From Polyodon spathula (lineage: Eukaryota; Chordata; Actinopteri; Acipenseriformes; Polyodontidae), in contig NC_054548.1 of NCBI RefSeq assembly GCF_017654505.1, positions 21,629,447 through 21,693,446 of the forward strand: a stretch of DNA of 64,000 nucleotides, in the 5' to 3' direction. The notes under the pieces are model-generated. The model searched no databases. It was given only the letters and a program-made list of their open reading frames with translations, and was not told the origin of the DNA. Below are positions 35,507-47,353 of this stretch, piece by piece. Position 1 is the stretch's first letter. Every line of letters starts with the position of its first letter. The translations under genes and the position numbers were made by a program.

Positions 35507-38182
35507 TATATATAAACTTGCTTACTATCTATGAGAAGATTTAGTTTCTGTTTCTCTTACAGAGAAATTACAAACAAGCAAGAGAGAAAAAAAAAAGTAG
35601 GATATATTTTAGTTTTAACAGAAATCAAACCTGAGGTAATATTTTTTGTTAAAAAAACAACCGCATCACACTCAACTACTGTTCTCTCTCCTCGTCTTGT
35701 CCCGCCCCATAGCAACCAATACACACTCCTGATTCGCTGGTACAGTACTCCCTGACCTCCCAACTCCCACCTAATAGGCTCTCATTAACTGTCAGTAAAT
35801 GTACTGTACTCAACTTCAAGCCCCAACAACATACAGGAGGAAAATGCTGCACATCGGAGGCTCTCATGGCACCACTTCTAAAATGCCTTAAATCATGTGT
35901 AAAATACTGCACCATTTGTAAAGCACAGTATTACTAGTAAAGGCTGCCCTCGTACAATCGCTGTCCTCATTTAAGGGCCGCAGTAATTGTGATCAATTTA
36001 AAGTAAATGCTACGGGGCCAAATTGAAGTAATACGTTTTTTTTTTTTTTTGTTACGCAATTGCTAATTTGGATTTTTGTTTTAGAAAACCAACAAACAAA
36101 TTACATTCATTTTACATGTATATTGTACTCTTAAGACTAAACACTAAGACTAAAGGCAAAAAAAACATAACAAATGGCATCCCCTCTAATTTCCTAAAGC
36201 ATATCTCCTGCAGCATCATAATTCCACTTGCGCCTGAAAACTCTTGTCCCTTAGTACTGCTTCACTGCAGTGAAAACTATTCAAAATGTCATGACCTTTC
36301 TGTAAGGGCAACAGTCATCAGCTGTTCAAGTAATATCAGTAGCACTGACTGGCACACGCAATGAAATAAACACATGAGGTAATGAAAAGAGAGACTGTGG
36401 TACTTTCCAGCCTCACATTTAAAAGCACAATAATTCAGATTCCTTGTTCAAGGTGGACGTTGTTTTTTTGGTTCTTTTTGTCATGTTTATTTTCTAAGGT
36501 GTGAAGTTGGTCATCCCTTTTTACAAATGTTTCTTCCACATATTTTCATTCAAGATAACATTAAAAGTGATGAATTGATCTGTGGGTATTAAGGCACATA
36601 TAATAATACACATTCTTTGGAGCATTAGTTTACAGTGAAGTTTCTTTTTCTTCACCTGTGCCAAGCAGCTTTGAAAAACCTCATCAAATGTTGATTTTGA
36701 GTTAAAAGTAAATATATAGTGACATGTTTGTAAAAGAATAAAAAGGTATAAAAACCCAGTCTCATTTGCAAGTCATTGCTACAGTATCACCTTTAAAAGT
36801 GTTTTAAAACTAATTGAACCCCATGATTTCAACGACTTAAGGTTCAATTTACTTTTGTGGGGACTTTTACCCACAAAAAGTAAATTACGCAACTTTTATC
36901 AAAAGGAGAAAAAAAAAAAGATGTTTTGTTTCACTTTGTAATTTGAAAGATGACTTTACCTTGAAAAATACAGCAAGTTACACTTTTCAGTTAAAATAAA
37001 TGCAAATGTGCGCCTTAGAGTTGAAAATCTAAAAGTATTCCATCCCCAGTTAAATTGTCCATCACGCAGTAGCACTTAATGTGTTGCCATGGTGATCTGA
37101 GGAAATTACTAAAGTCACCTTCACACGGATCAAGACTCTTTGCAATGTTCCTCTGACAGCAATCCTTCCTTCAGATTCGACATAAAACCGAGGTCCTATT
37201 GTAAGTGACTCTGCAGCAGTTGATGCATAGTTCACCCCCTTCTTTGGATAGAAGTGTCTACTAAATGACTAATTAATAACTAAACTAATTAAACCAGATG
37301 GTTACCGGCACTTACGGTGATTATATCACAAACACAATTTATGGGAAAATCGTGTGATTATGTTTATTGATGGTGTAATCTGACATTAACAGAATAGTTC
37401 ATTTAAAAGCAAACACCCCCAACAGAAAGTGTAGTTGTCCATCTTTTGCACAGACAATTTAAGTTGGGACAGAAATAAGGATCTTCATGATTTTCAGTTT
37501 AATATCAGTTCACTGCAAATACATGCCAATTGGCATTTATACGTTCATAAACAGTACATTTAAAGTTGTATAATGTTCATTATGTATTGGTTAATTGCAG
37601 CCTGCTGATGGTACAAATTAAAATGTTATCAAAGCTTCCTGAACTAAAGCATTCAATTGAATCTACATTCAGAAGAAAATATACACCTGTATAACATACT
37701 TTGTGATTAATTAGATGGTACAGTAATTGTTATGATTAGCATTCTTGTCACATTTTACATTTCTGTTTAGTTTCTTAGACCTAAGTAAATAAAAGAATGA
37801 CATACACTGGTACGCAAACAGATAACACAAATTGATTCAAAATCTTTATTAGGTGCAATGACTGGCTTGTAAAATATGTATACATATACTCAAGCACTAA
37901 CTAGACATACAGGAAACTGACTACAAACAGGACAGCTAAGCTGTCTCCCTATAAGACAAAACAAAATTATACAAATTAAATTTTGCAACCGGGCTCTTCC
38001 TTCATCAGCCCTGAATGAATGATCTGTGGGATTGACAAAATACAGACAGCTGGTACTAATTTACAGTTGTGGCAACTGTGAGAACAATTAACAAATTGTT
38101 AAACAAAACATTTTCAGTGTTTTGCAGGGAGGATTTTAACCCCCTCACTGCTCTGCATATATTGGGCAACTAGCTCTTTGAG

Positions 38183-38183
<1 letters not shown>
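35507..38183. other. Noncoding; one strong hairpin
   Basis: No gene supported. The near-perfect inverted repeat AATTTACTTTTGTGGG (36846-36861) with CCCACAAAAAGTAAATT (36870-36886) has an 8-base loop. The 24-mer at 37853-37876 recurs at 48132-48155. CTCTTCCTTCATCAGCCCTG at 37995-38014 resembles a Penelope-like end but is not decisive. Confidence 0.45.

Positions 38184-38249
<66 letters not shown>
38184..38249. repeat. (TA)n microsatellite
   Basis: TA array adjoining the left end of a Tc1 element. Confidence 0.95.
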
Positions 38250-38253
<4 letters not shown>

Positions 38254-39458
38254 TGGGCTTCAGTGAGTTATATGAAAATAATTTAATCTAGGGTTTTTGT
38301 GATGTCAATTATATTAAAAATACAAAACTGAAAGATCATAATTGGATAAGTCGCCACCCCCCTGAGTTAATACTTGGTGGAAGCAATTTTGGCAACAATT
38401 ACATCTGTGAGTCTGTTGGGATAGGTCTTTACCAACTTTGCACACCTAAATTTGGCAATATTTCTCCTTTACAAAATTGTTCAAGCTCTGTCAAGTTCCT
38501 TGGAGAGCGTTGATGGACAGCAATCTTCAAGTCATGCCACAAATTTTCAATTGGATTTAGGTCAGGGCTCTGACTGGGCCACTCAAGGACATTTACCTTT
38601 TTGTTCCTTAACCATTCCAGTGTAGCTTTGGCTGTGTGTTTTGGGTCATTGCCATGCTGAAAGGTGAACTTCCATCCCAGTTTTAGCTTTCTTGCAGAGG
38701 GCAGCAGGTTTTCCTCAAGGACTTTTCTGTACTTTGCTCCATTAATTTTCCTTTCTATCCTGACAAGTGTCCCAGTTCCTGCCGATGAGAAACATCCCCT
38801 TTACACAAAGCTGACACCACCATGCTTCACAGTAAGGATGGTGTTCTTTGGGTGATGCACTATGTTGGGTTTTCACCAAACATAACGCTTTGCATTTAGG
38901 CCAAAATGTTCCATTTTAGTTTTGTTAGACCCCAAAACTTTTTGCCACATGGTTACAGAATTTATTTATTTTGCATACTTCAAACGGGTTTCAAGGAGGG
39001 ATTCCTTGAGTAATGGCTTCCTTCTTGCCACCCCAGCATACAGGCCAGTGCTTGGGATATTGTTGTCACATGTAGAATTTTGACCAGTCTTGGCCATAAA
39101 AGCCTGTAGCTCTTGCAAAGTTGCCATTGGCCTCTTGGTGGCCTCTATGATCAGTCTCCTTCTTCCTCGGTCATCCAATTTTGAAGGACGGCTTGATCTA
39201 GGCAGGGTCTAGGTGGTGCCATACACCTTCAACTTCTTAATAATCGTCTTGACCGTGCTCCAAGGTATATTCAAGGCCTTTGATATTTTTTATACCCATC
39301 CTCTGATCTGTGCCTTTCAACAACTTCGCCTTGGTGTTCATGGTTGAGTATTTGCTTTGAAACACACTAGAGGGAACCTACAGGAACTGCTGAATTTATC
39401 CTGAAATCATGTGAATCACTACAATTTAACACAGGTGGAGGCCACATAACTATAGGCA

Positions 39459-39462
<4 letters not shown>
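38250..39462 (-). pseudogene. Tc1-like element, dead, catalytic Asp changed
   Basis: Minus-strand translation shows paired-like N-terminal parts (RGRRRLIIEATKRPMATLQE at 38966-39178), TVKHGGVS and the catalytic region [19 protein letters not shown], then [18 protein letters not shown]. The second catalytic aspartate, normally QxDNDPKH, reads Gly (codon at 38651-38653). Several frameshifts are present. Both outer boundaries run into (TA)n arrays, so the exact tips are set by sequence change rather than by a clear inverted repeat. Confidence 0.8.

Positions 39463-39547
<85 letters not shown>
39463..39547. repeat. (TA)n microsatellite
   Basis: TA array adjoining the right end of the Tc1 element. 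Confidence 0.95.
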
Positions 39548-39550
<3 letters not shown>

Positions 39551-40379
39551 TTTTATACACATGTTCTATACTGTATATATTAATAGACTATTAACATAAA
39601 TGAACAACAGCTGTTAATATGTTAGTAAACTATATATTTATTATTTTAAATCCACTTGTAAAGGTGCTAAAATTTTTCTGGCCACAAGAAGCGGCAACAT
39701 CAGCATTGAATTCCTTTTCTGTAAGGAAAAAAAAAAAACACAGACTGGAGACACAAATCTATTTTCTGATTTTGGATTGTTTGTCTTCTGTTTCACTGAA
39801 ATTTATGTTCTACTGATTCCAAAGTATTTTCTGCTTGATATGAGTAATGTTTTTGTTTCATAAGGTAATCCACTTTAATCTGCAGTGAGAATACCTGAAG
39901 GAGACCTAATGACATTCATTCATTGATAAAAACCTAACAATGTGTGTGTGTTACAATTTTGTTCCAGGCACTAATTTCTAATTTCATTAGTTCCTTGTTT
40001 GTCTGTATTCTGGGTCTAAAACATCATCCCACCACTGCTTTCTTCTATAGCTGTGCTTGAGCACAGAGTGCTCACAATCTATGCTTAACCTTCATTAACT
40101 CCTGCAAGTACTTTCAGTGAAATCATTCAATGTAGCTTCAAATTACATTCATTTTGTATTGCCGCTTGCTTGAAGAAGAAGCTCGTCAGTTCTATTTGCC
40201 AGATTGTCTTTCAGTGTAGACACACATAACACCAGCAAAGTGTTTTTTTTAGCAGTCAAAAAAGCCAGCAGCATTTAGTGAATAGCTACTGTGTATTGAC
40301 AGCAGTGCAATTTTCTTGATTCACAGTAGCTGTAGGCGCTTACTACCATACAGACATTAAGAGGTATAACTTGAATATA
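39548..40379. other. Noncoding, no recognised feature
   Basis: AT-rich DNA, no supported gene. Confidence 0.5.
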
Positions 40380-41251
40380 CAGTCAATTCTCATTAAAACT
40401 CAAATTACATGGATTTCCTGATACTTAAAATTTTCTATATGGTCCTGGAGAAAATTTAGTAGTCACTTATTGATTGTAAATTACATCTTATAATACAAAT
40501 TAATTTAACACACATTCCCTGTGTGTGCAAATTATTCCCCCCAGGAAAGAACAAATTGAGTAAAATTAGCTGCCCTTGTTCGAACATCTGAGTGTAATGA
40601 ATATTGGGAAATATATTCACTTTTGCATCCAGATTAGTGCCACAGTACTCTGTTATAGTGCTGTTTTGGGACCACTGATACTATGATGCATTTGGAGTTG
40701 CCATGGACACAGTTTTTGAGTTGCCATTGTGCTCACGCATCAATACCATTTCCATGAAACAGTGCCAAAAATATACATTATCCTTACAGACAAAAGTGGA
40801 ACTGTTGAACGCGGTGGACAATGCACCATTGTACAAGAAAAAGAAAGATGTTGCTGCAGATTTCAACATTCCCACAAACACCTTTTGTAAAAACTGGGCT
40901 ACAATAATAGAGGTTTATGAACAGCAAACTGTGGATGCAAGTCATCAGCCTTTCGGTTTTTCTCAATATCCTGATGTTAAGGATGCCTTGCTTTTGTGGT
41001 TCAGAATGGGAAGTGCAGTTCATTTGCAATGTATATTTTTTTTCAAAGTTCACTTACAGCCGTATTTTCAATAAAATGCACAGTACTTTTAAATTTCTAG
41101 CACTTTTCATTGTACTATGTTATTGTATCTTGAATAAAAACTAACAGCATGCATTTGGCTAGACTCCTGAGAATATGACTTACTGATAAGACTTTTTTTT
41201 TTTTTTTTTTTTTTCTGGTCCCTTGAAATTTGTATTAATGAGAGTTGACTG
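40380..41251 (+). mobile_element. Tigger/pogo element, internally deleted
   Basis: The terminal inverted repeat CAGTCAATTCTCATTAA (40380) is mirrored by TTAATGAGAGTTGACTG (ending 41251), and the homology extends to AAATT. The 872-bp element encodes only an N-terminal DNA-binding part (40703-41071) and has no DDE domain, so it is a deletion derivative. A poly(T) run lies at about 41190-41213. The flanks TA and CA give at best a decayed TA duplication. Confidence 0.75.
40703..41074 (+). pseudogene. Tigger transposase N-terminal fragment
   Basis: 123-codon frame beginning MDTVFELPLCSRINTIS. Residues about 25-75 read LSLQTKVELLNAVDN...KKKDVAADFNIPTNTFCKNW, the psq/CENP-B-type helix-turn-helix of pogo/Tigger transposases. 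YPDVKDALLLWF is the start of the second, CENP-B-type DNA-binding domain. It then terminates, with neither the rest of that domain nor the DDE nuclease. A retained binding domain could in principle compete with active transposase, but nothing here shows expression. Confidence 0.7.
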
Positions 41252-42422
41252 CACTTAATCTTTGAGATTCATCATGGCTATGCACATTAAAAATGATATT
41301 TGGTTTAAAAGAACACGCTCACTCGCTATTAGGCTCACAAGAGGACAGGTTTGTATTAAGCAGGACCACCAACTGCAATACAGACATTTCAGAAGCCAAG
41401 CTTTAAATGGTTGTCAGACAGTTAATTACTACAGGGATCTTTACAAAATTGATTCAATTCCTAGGCCGCCCTCCAGTCCTTGTTTCAGCCCTGATAACTA
41501 CCCCTTACAGTCCCTGTCAGAACAGGGCAAGCTTCAGCCTCTTTACACCCTTATTACTTCATTTTTCCTTATGCCTGCTGTGCCAGGTCCTTTTGAAAAC
41601 AAGGGTATGGATTAGCACTCCAGAAACAGTCAAAAGATGCCGTGCCATAATAATTAATGCAACTTTGAAATGACAACTACCGCTGTGTAATCCTGACTCA
41701 TTAAAAGTTATCATTGTGAGTGGGATGTTTTGTCTCAAAGAAAAACATAATCTACTTAATGCAGATCCTCAGTGAATAGACTTTTTGTCCTGGGTATAAT
41801 TTGCATTTTCTTGGTTGTAGCTGCTTTGTCTATAACCGGCTTCCCTGTGGATATCTAATCATTAATAGTATCCTCTGGTAGATTTTGGCTGACTCATTTT
41901 TATAGAAACTCCCATGTTGATGATTTCCTTTGTAAACTGGACTGAATGATAATGTCGTATCAAGTAATTTTTTTATATATATTATTTGTTCATAATCTGC
42001 TCCAAAAGTACTTTCTACAAACAGCAAGTACCTTAAGGGAAATTTCAGTGCTGCCCAGCCTAGCTGTATCTTGTAAGGTATTGGAGAATTATTTCAGGGA
42101 ACTCAAATTATAATGCACCATACTTCAAATCCAAGTATTCATTTTGTTCCAAATGATTTTCACATTAATATTAAAGTTCAATCTTGTTCTACATTTTTTT
42201 TTTCTTTTTCAGACTGAACTATACACTGTTAAATACAGCTCAGATTGATTCATTGACTCTGGCTTTTTTTGTGAAGCACCATTTAAGATGTTTTTCCTTT
42301 CTTAATTGCTTTTCTGAGTGATCTTCCTTCTCCACTTTCTTACTGTATACGTCCTACAACATATGCTTGACTAAACATCTTCATTGACTTTGCATCACAA
42401 GTCATCACACTATGTAACACAA
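41252..42422. other. Noncoding, no recognised feature
   Basis: Frames at 41262-41673 have no recognised motif; otherwise AT-rich. Confidence 0.45.
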
Positions 42423-42846
42423 TTTTTGTTCCTGGGTAGTAAGTGTTATTTCCTAACTGCTTATGCCTCAAAAGTATAGAAAATGGCTATTATTCCCCAC
42501 AGACTTTGCTTTTGTGACCAGGACAGCCATATTTCAAAATATCACTGTTTCCAATGGGAAAACGGGCAAATGTGTGTCATTTCGTTCACATAAAGTCAGA
42601 AAAAAAAACAACATATAAATCCAAATTAACATGTATTTATACTAAAGTAATACAAAAATGACTAAAAAAGATTTAGAAGCGAGTAGTTTCTCAAGATTTA
42701 CGATTATACTGTAAATACAGTAGTGATATTTTGAAATATCACTGTCCTGGTCACAAAAGCAAAGTTTGTGGGGAATAATAGCCATTTTCTATACTTTTGA
42801 GGCATAAGCAATTAGGAAATAACACTTACTACCCAGGAACAAAAAA
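42423..42846. mobile_element. MITE with inverted repeats of about 120 bp, copy 1
   Basis: The outer left TTTTTGTTCCTGGGTAGTAA is mirrored exactly by the right end. The arms cover about 42428-42550 and 42723-42840 with very few mismatches, including GGCTATTATTCCCCACA and TTTGCTTTTGTGACCAGGAC. The central stretch of about 170 bases is noncoding. Copy 2 lies at 50505-50790. The superfamily is unassigned because no transposase is linked and no clear target duplication is seen. Confidence 0.88.
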
Positions 42847-44520
42847 ATAAAAATAACATTTGTTACACAGTGTTATAAAAGCATTAACAAAGTGGCTTCA
42901 GAAAAATAGTTATTGTAAAAAAAAATTTAAAATGTTATTATTAAATTATGTCTGCATATCTGCATTTTCATGGTTCCTTTTTCCATCTTCTTTTCTTTTT
43001 TCATTGAACAATTTCCCGATCACTCACAAACATTTTGACGTGCTTTTGGGTGTGGTTAGAGGGCTTGGTGCTATCTATAGTCACTAAAGTAACTCTAGAA
43101 TTGTGTTTTTGCTAATAAAATTAGAAGGAGTGGGGAATAAGAATTAGCTTAAAGGAAGCTGTAGACATTCAATTAAGAGGCTCACATCTATCCATAATTG
43201 GATTTGAAATGAAAGGGCATTTCTGATGTTGCTAAACTATTACATAACCTAGAACAAGACAAAATTGTTGTGAGCCTGATAATATCGATAGCACCTACAA
43301 CATTAAAATGAAGAAACATTTGATGGTTGATTTGTGTCTTGATATCAAAACTTTAAATACTAATTTATTAAAAGTGTTTTGTGATAGATAAAGCTTTATG
43401 TTCAGTTTTGACTTGCTCCATGGTACTAATGATTGGGCTTTACAATTCTCAGTGTTTAAAACAGATTACCTACTTGCTGAATCACACTCAATTACCTCAA
43501 AACCAAATCCAGAAAAAATGTGTGCGCCGATCAAGATTTTAGAAACAGACAGGTTCCTTTCTGTCATGTTGATCCCTGTAATGTTGCTGCCCTCATCAGG
43601 TCATGTGTCATTTTCTTTACTCAAGGGCCCCTTTACAATATTAGAAATGCCTTTTGTTTTAAAAAAAAGGAATTATGTTTGCAGTGTATTCTGGGTGAAA
43701 CAAATATAAATGTTTGTCATAAAACAATGATGGTCACTCAAAAGGCATGTGAGTTAGGTGTGTTAAATTGGTGCTGGAACTTGTTCAATTTTCCCTACGA
43801 GTGAGAAAAAAACACATAACACATGTTGAAACATGTTTGCATTATTTAGTTGGTGTGAATAGAACAGGGGTTTAGGACAAGATCAATTTAAAAAGATAGT
43901 CTACAGTAGGTCCATTACGCAAGTCAATCCTAGAAGCCCACTTCAGTATGATCATGTTAACAATATCCTTGACCTTAAAGGATTACTTGGTTCAATTACA
44001 CAATTTAGAACAGGTTTGGAACAACTATGGAAGGCTGGAAAGAGTGGAAGGGCCAGCTTTGCCCCCCCTCCCCTGTCCCCTGTTCTAGATGAAGCAGTAT
44101 GGACTTCTTGGTTCTTCCAATTTGAAGGCCGTGGTACACTAATAAGCTTAGAAGACATTTTTGAAGCTCTTGTTTTATGTGATTTTGGAACAAAGGAGGT
44201 CAGAAGTTTCTGATTGGCTAGTTTATATTATAGTGTTGACACTTCTCAGTTTTAAAGGTATTAAGCACTGTCTCCTTTGTTTCTCTATGAATTTAAGAAT
44301 GATTTAAAAAATCAGTGCTTCTAACTTTAAGGAAATAAAGTTTGCCACATCACACCTAGTTTATATCAGCCCTTATTTATATGTTCCAATAAAATGTACC
44401 TTTCTTTTTGAATAAAATATGTTCAAAGCAAGTGGATAAGAGCTTTTAGTTAATTTTAGATATTCCTAATGTTATCTTATATATTACTGATTTGTTTGAT
44501 TTGTTTGAACTTTTTTTAGT
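42847..44520. other. Noncoding, no recognised feature
   Basis: AT-rich. Frames at 43398-43804 lack recognisable motifs. Confidence 0.45.
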
Positions 44521-45137
44521 CTCAGTGTTTTCTAAATGGCCAAGAGCTTCTGAGAAAACATCATGGGACACAGTAAACACAGATCTCTTTTTTACATTGG
44601 AAAGGTTAGGTGGAACAGTCTAGAAGAAGCTGGATAAATTTGGGGATACCCTCTACGCATATGGAAGCGAGAAGTTTGAAGTTGAAAAAAGGAAGGAGAA
44701 AGGACAAACTATTCCTGTAAAGTCTAGACGTCAGCAGGAGAGTGAGTGCTTAGTTGGAGATAGGAGGCATTGAAGAAGCAATGGAGGAGAGCAGAACAAA
44801 GTCGGAAGGAGGCACTCAATCTATTACAAAGGGCCATAAAAGATAAGCTTGCAACATTGTGCGAGAGCAAAGCACCTACAGAAGCGCTGCAAAAAGAAGG
44901 AGCGTGTGAGAACTAACTTATAAAGACCCATTCAAATGTCCAAAGAAGTTATTCACCAGGGAGAAAAATGGCACACTAAAAGCAACTAAGTCTGAGTTGG
45001 AGAGATATCTCAAAGAAACTCACACATATTCAAAAAGGCAGGAGCCTATGTGGATTCCTTGAGACATCCCACCTATCAATCCACCAGAATACCAACTGGA
45101 GGGCTGCACACCTAAGTGGAAAGAAGTAGAGCAAACT

Positions 45138-45959
45138 GTGAAAAAAGCAAGGGCGTCATCATCTCCTGGGCCTAATAGAGTTCCTTACAGAATGTACAAG
45201 AGTGCCCCTGGGGTTCTACGAATCCTGTGGAAATTGATACAATTGGGAAAAACAGGTTGCACCAAGAGCATGGCGCTGAGCAGGTGGGGTTTTATACCCA
45301 GAGAAAAAGATTCTATGAGTATCAGTCAGTTTTGTCCTATTTCTCTGTTAAACGTAGATGGCAGGATTCACTTCAGCATTGTTGCTCAGAGATTGTCAGC
45401 TTACCTATTGAAGAACTGCTTCATTGACACTTCAGTACAGAAAGCCGGTATTCCAGATTTCTCAAGATGCTTAGAGCACATCAGTGTGATCTGGAAGCAA
45501 GTTCAAATATCTAAAAAGGAGAGGAATGAGCTCCATGTGACATTCCTGGATTTAGCTAATGCATATGGTTCAGTGCCAGATGAACTTCATTCGGCAGCAT
45601 TTGATTTTTTCAGTGTAATGAGGACAATAACAAACTTAGTGAAAGCCTACTTTAGAGATTTGCAATTTTATTTTTCAACTTCAGAATTCACCACTGCATG
45701 GTGGAAGAGGTGTTCTTGGTCTCAGTTCAGCTCCTCCTACATGGTACAAAGCAACCCCAGCTCAACGGAGGAAGCTGGTAGTCAACGAGGTGCAAAAGCA
45801 GGAGGAGAGGATGAAGTGTGTAAAGGCAGTTTCCCAGGCCAAGCAGGGAGAATGGACAAGATGGGAGAGTGTGGAACAATGCAAGATTGGCTGGCGAGAT
45901 CTATGGACAATGGAACAGAGCAGATCTCCCATCACCACATAACCTTAATTTATGGGTAG
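45138..45959 (+). pseudogene. Reverse transcriptase remnant of the REL-endonuclease LINE
   Basis: 273-codon frame. Residues 1-190 match the fingers and first palm motifs (SSPGPNRVPYRMYK; SISQFCPISLLN; DTSVQKAGIPDFS; HVTFLDLANAYGSVP, with the first catalytic Asp). After FSTSEFTTAWWKR the segment carrying the G-Q-G and YxDD motifs has been deleted, and the frame continues in unrelated phase. The downstream alternate frame reads LSSAPPTWYKATPAQRRK. Inactive. Confidence 0.75.
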
Positions 45960-46380
45960 GAGAGGATCCATTGTGTCATTTGTGTTCATCTCCAGCTACA
46001 TTAAGACACATTTTTACAGGATGTAAGGTGGATCTTAGACAATGGTGGTTTACTTGGTGTCATGATCAGGTGCTGCAATGTTTGGCCTTAGCATTGTAAG
46101 ACAAGTGCAGCAAGACCAACATGTTGCCATCAATTCCAGAAATATGACACATGAAGAGCATTCCTCTGTCCAGGAGAGCAACCACCAAGAAAAGGTATTA
46201 AAAACAAAACTCGACTAGGACAACTGGAAGCTGCTATAGCCTGGAAAATGCTGGCAGGTGTTGGATAACAGCTTATTTTTCCACCTGAGTTTGCCACGAC
46301 TAACCTTTTACCAAATATTGTCTTGTGGTCTGGATCAGCACGACTTGTTCACCTGGTAGAGTTAACAGTGCCATTGGAGG

Positions 46381-47091
46381 TGTGGAAGGGGTGTGGGTAA
46401 TTCACTGACTAGGAGACAGACAGGTGTACTTGAAAACACCACACAGGTGCCCAGTTTTATTTTCCCAAACAGTTCTTGCTTTTTCCGGCAGAGGGCACTG
46501 TTGACCGTGGGCTACCTATCAACGATGATAGACAGCACCACGGAAATACCACAGCTGGTACGTGAACAGCAAGTGCACTCGCAGGTGCTCAAAGAAATAA
46601 TAATGAAAACAGAAGGCGAAAAGAACAATGGAAAATAAAACAGTAATAAAACTACAAATAAAAGGTGCTGTACTTGGCAGCGTTATCCCTGTCGTCGCTA
46701 CCCGCACGACCCAGATCACCTTCCTACTCTGTAGGCTAACTAGTCTGTTCTGTCACAATACGCTGGGGTCTGCCCAAGGGTTCCCCGCTCTCTCTGTCTC
46801 GCTATGAAACTCTTTGTTTTGCCTGATTCCCGGTCCTGGATCAGTGCTTCTGCACTCTCGTTGCGTCTAAGTGGGCAGACCTGAGGAATCAACGGAGCGT
46901 TAATTTATAGAGCTAACAATCTCCCAAGACGCGCCTCTCAGCCATTCAGAGAGGGGGAAAGTCTACACACCCACTTTCCCACCTCCCCGTGTCACTGCCA
47001 TGACTCACAGGCGGTTGTTGGATGACTGCCGCCCTCTTCCTGCAGCCCGTGAACACGCCAGCAGAGTCAGCACAGATCTCTCCCTGTTACA
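46381..47091 (-). mobile_element. Solo LTR inserted in the LINE endonuclease domain, 711 bp
   Basis: The plus strand runs from TGTGGAAGGGG to CTCCCTGTTACA, flanked by identical GGAGG 5-mers (46376-46380 and 47092-47096). Removing the LTR and one GGAGG rejoins the LINE frame as VPLE-DTVDEACEW with no codon lost. On the minus strand a TATA-like CTCTATAAATTAA lies at about 46903-46915 and an AAAATAAAA signal at about 46456, so the LTR points left. No internal sequence. Confidence 0.88.
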
Positions 47092-47353
47092 GGAGGATAC
47101 TGTAGATGAGGCGTGTGAGTGGAAGAAATTGTGGTATATTCAATTAGCCGCTGAAGTGGAACAGCAAGAATGGAGAGTCTGGGTTTACCCAGTGGAGGTG
47201 GGTTGTCTAGGATTTGTGGCACACTCTACAACCAGGTTTCTCAGAGATGTCAGATTTGGTGGCCAAGAGTTGCGTCGCACAGTGAAGAACTTATCTGAAG
47301 CAGCAAAGAAGAGCAGCTACTGGCTCTGGTTGAGACAAAAAGATTGTGGTTGA
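47000..47353 (+). pseudogene. REL-endonuclease C-terminal remnant
   Basis: Codons from about 47091 onward read EDTVDEACEWKKLWYIQL, AAEVEQQEWRVWVYPVEVGC and SYWLWLR, the tail of the restriction-like endonuclease domain. The preceding residues of this open frame are LTR sequence. Continuous with 46300-46380 before the LTR insertion. Confidence 0.7.
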
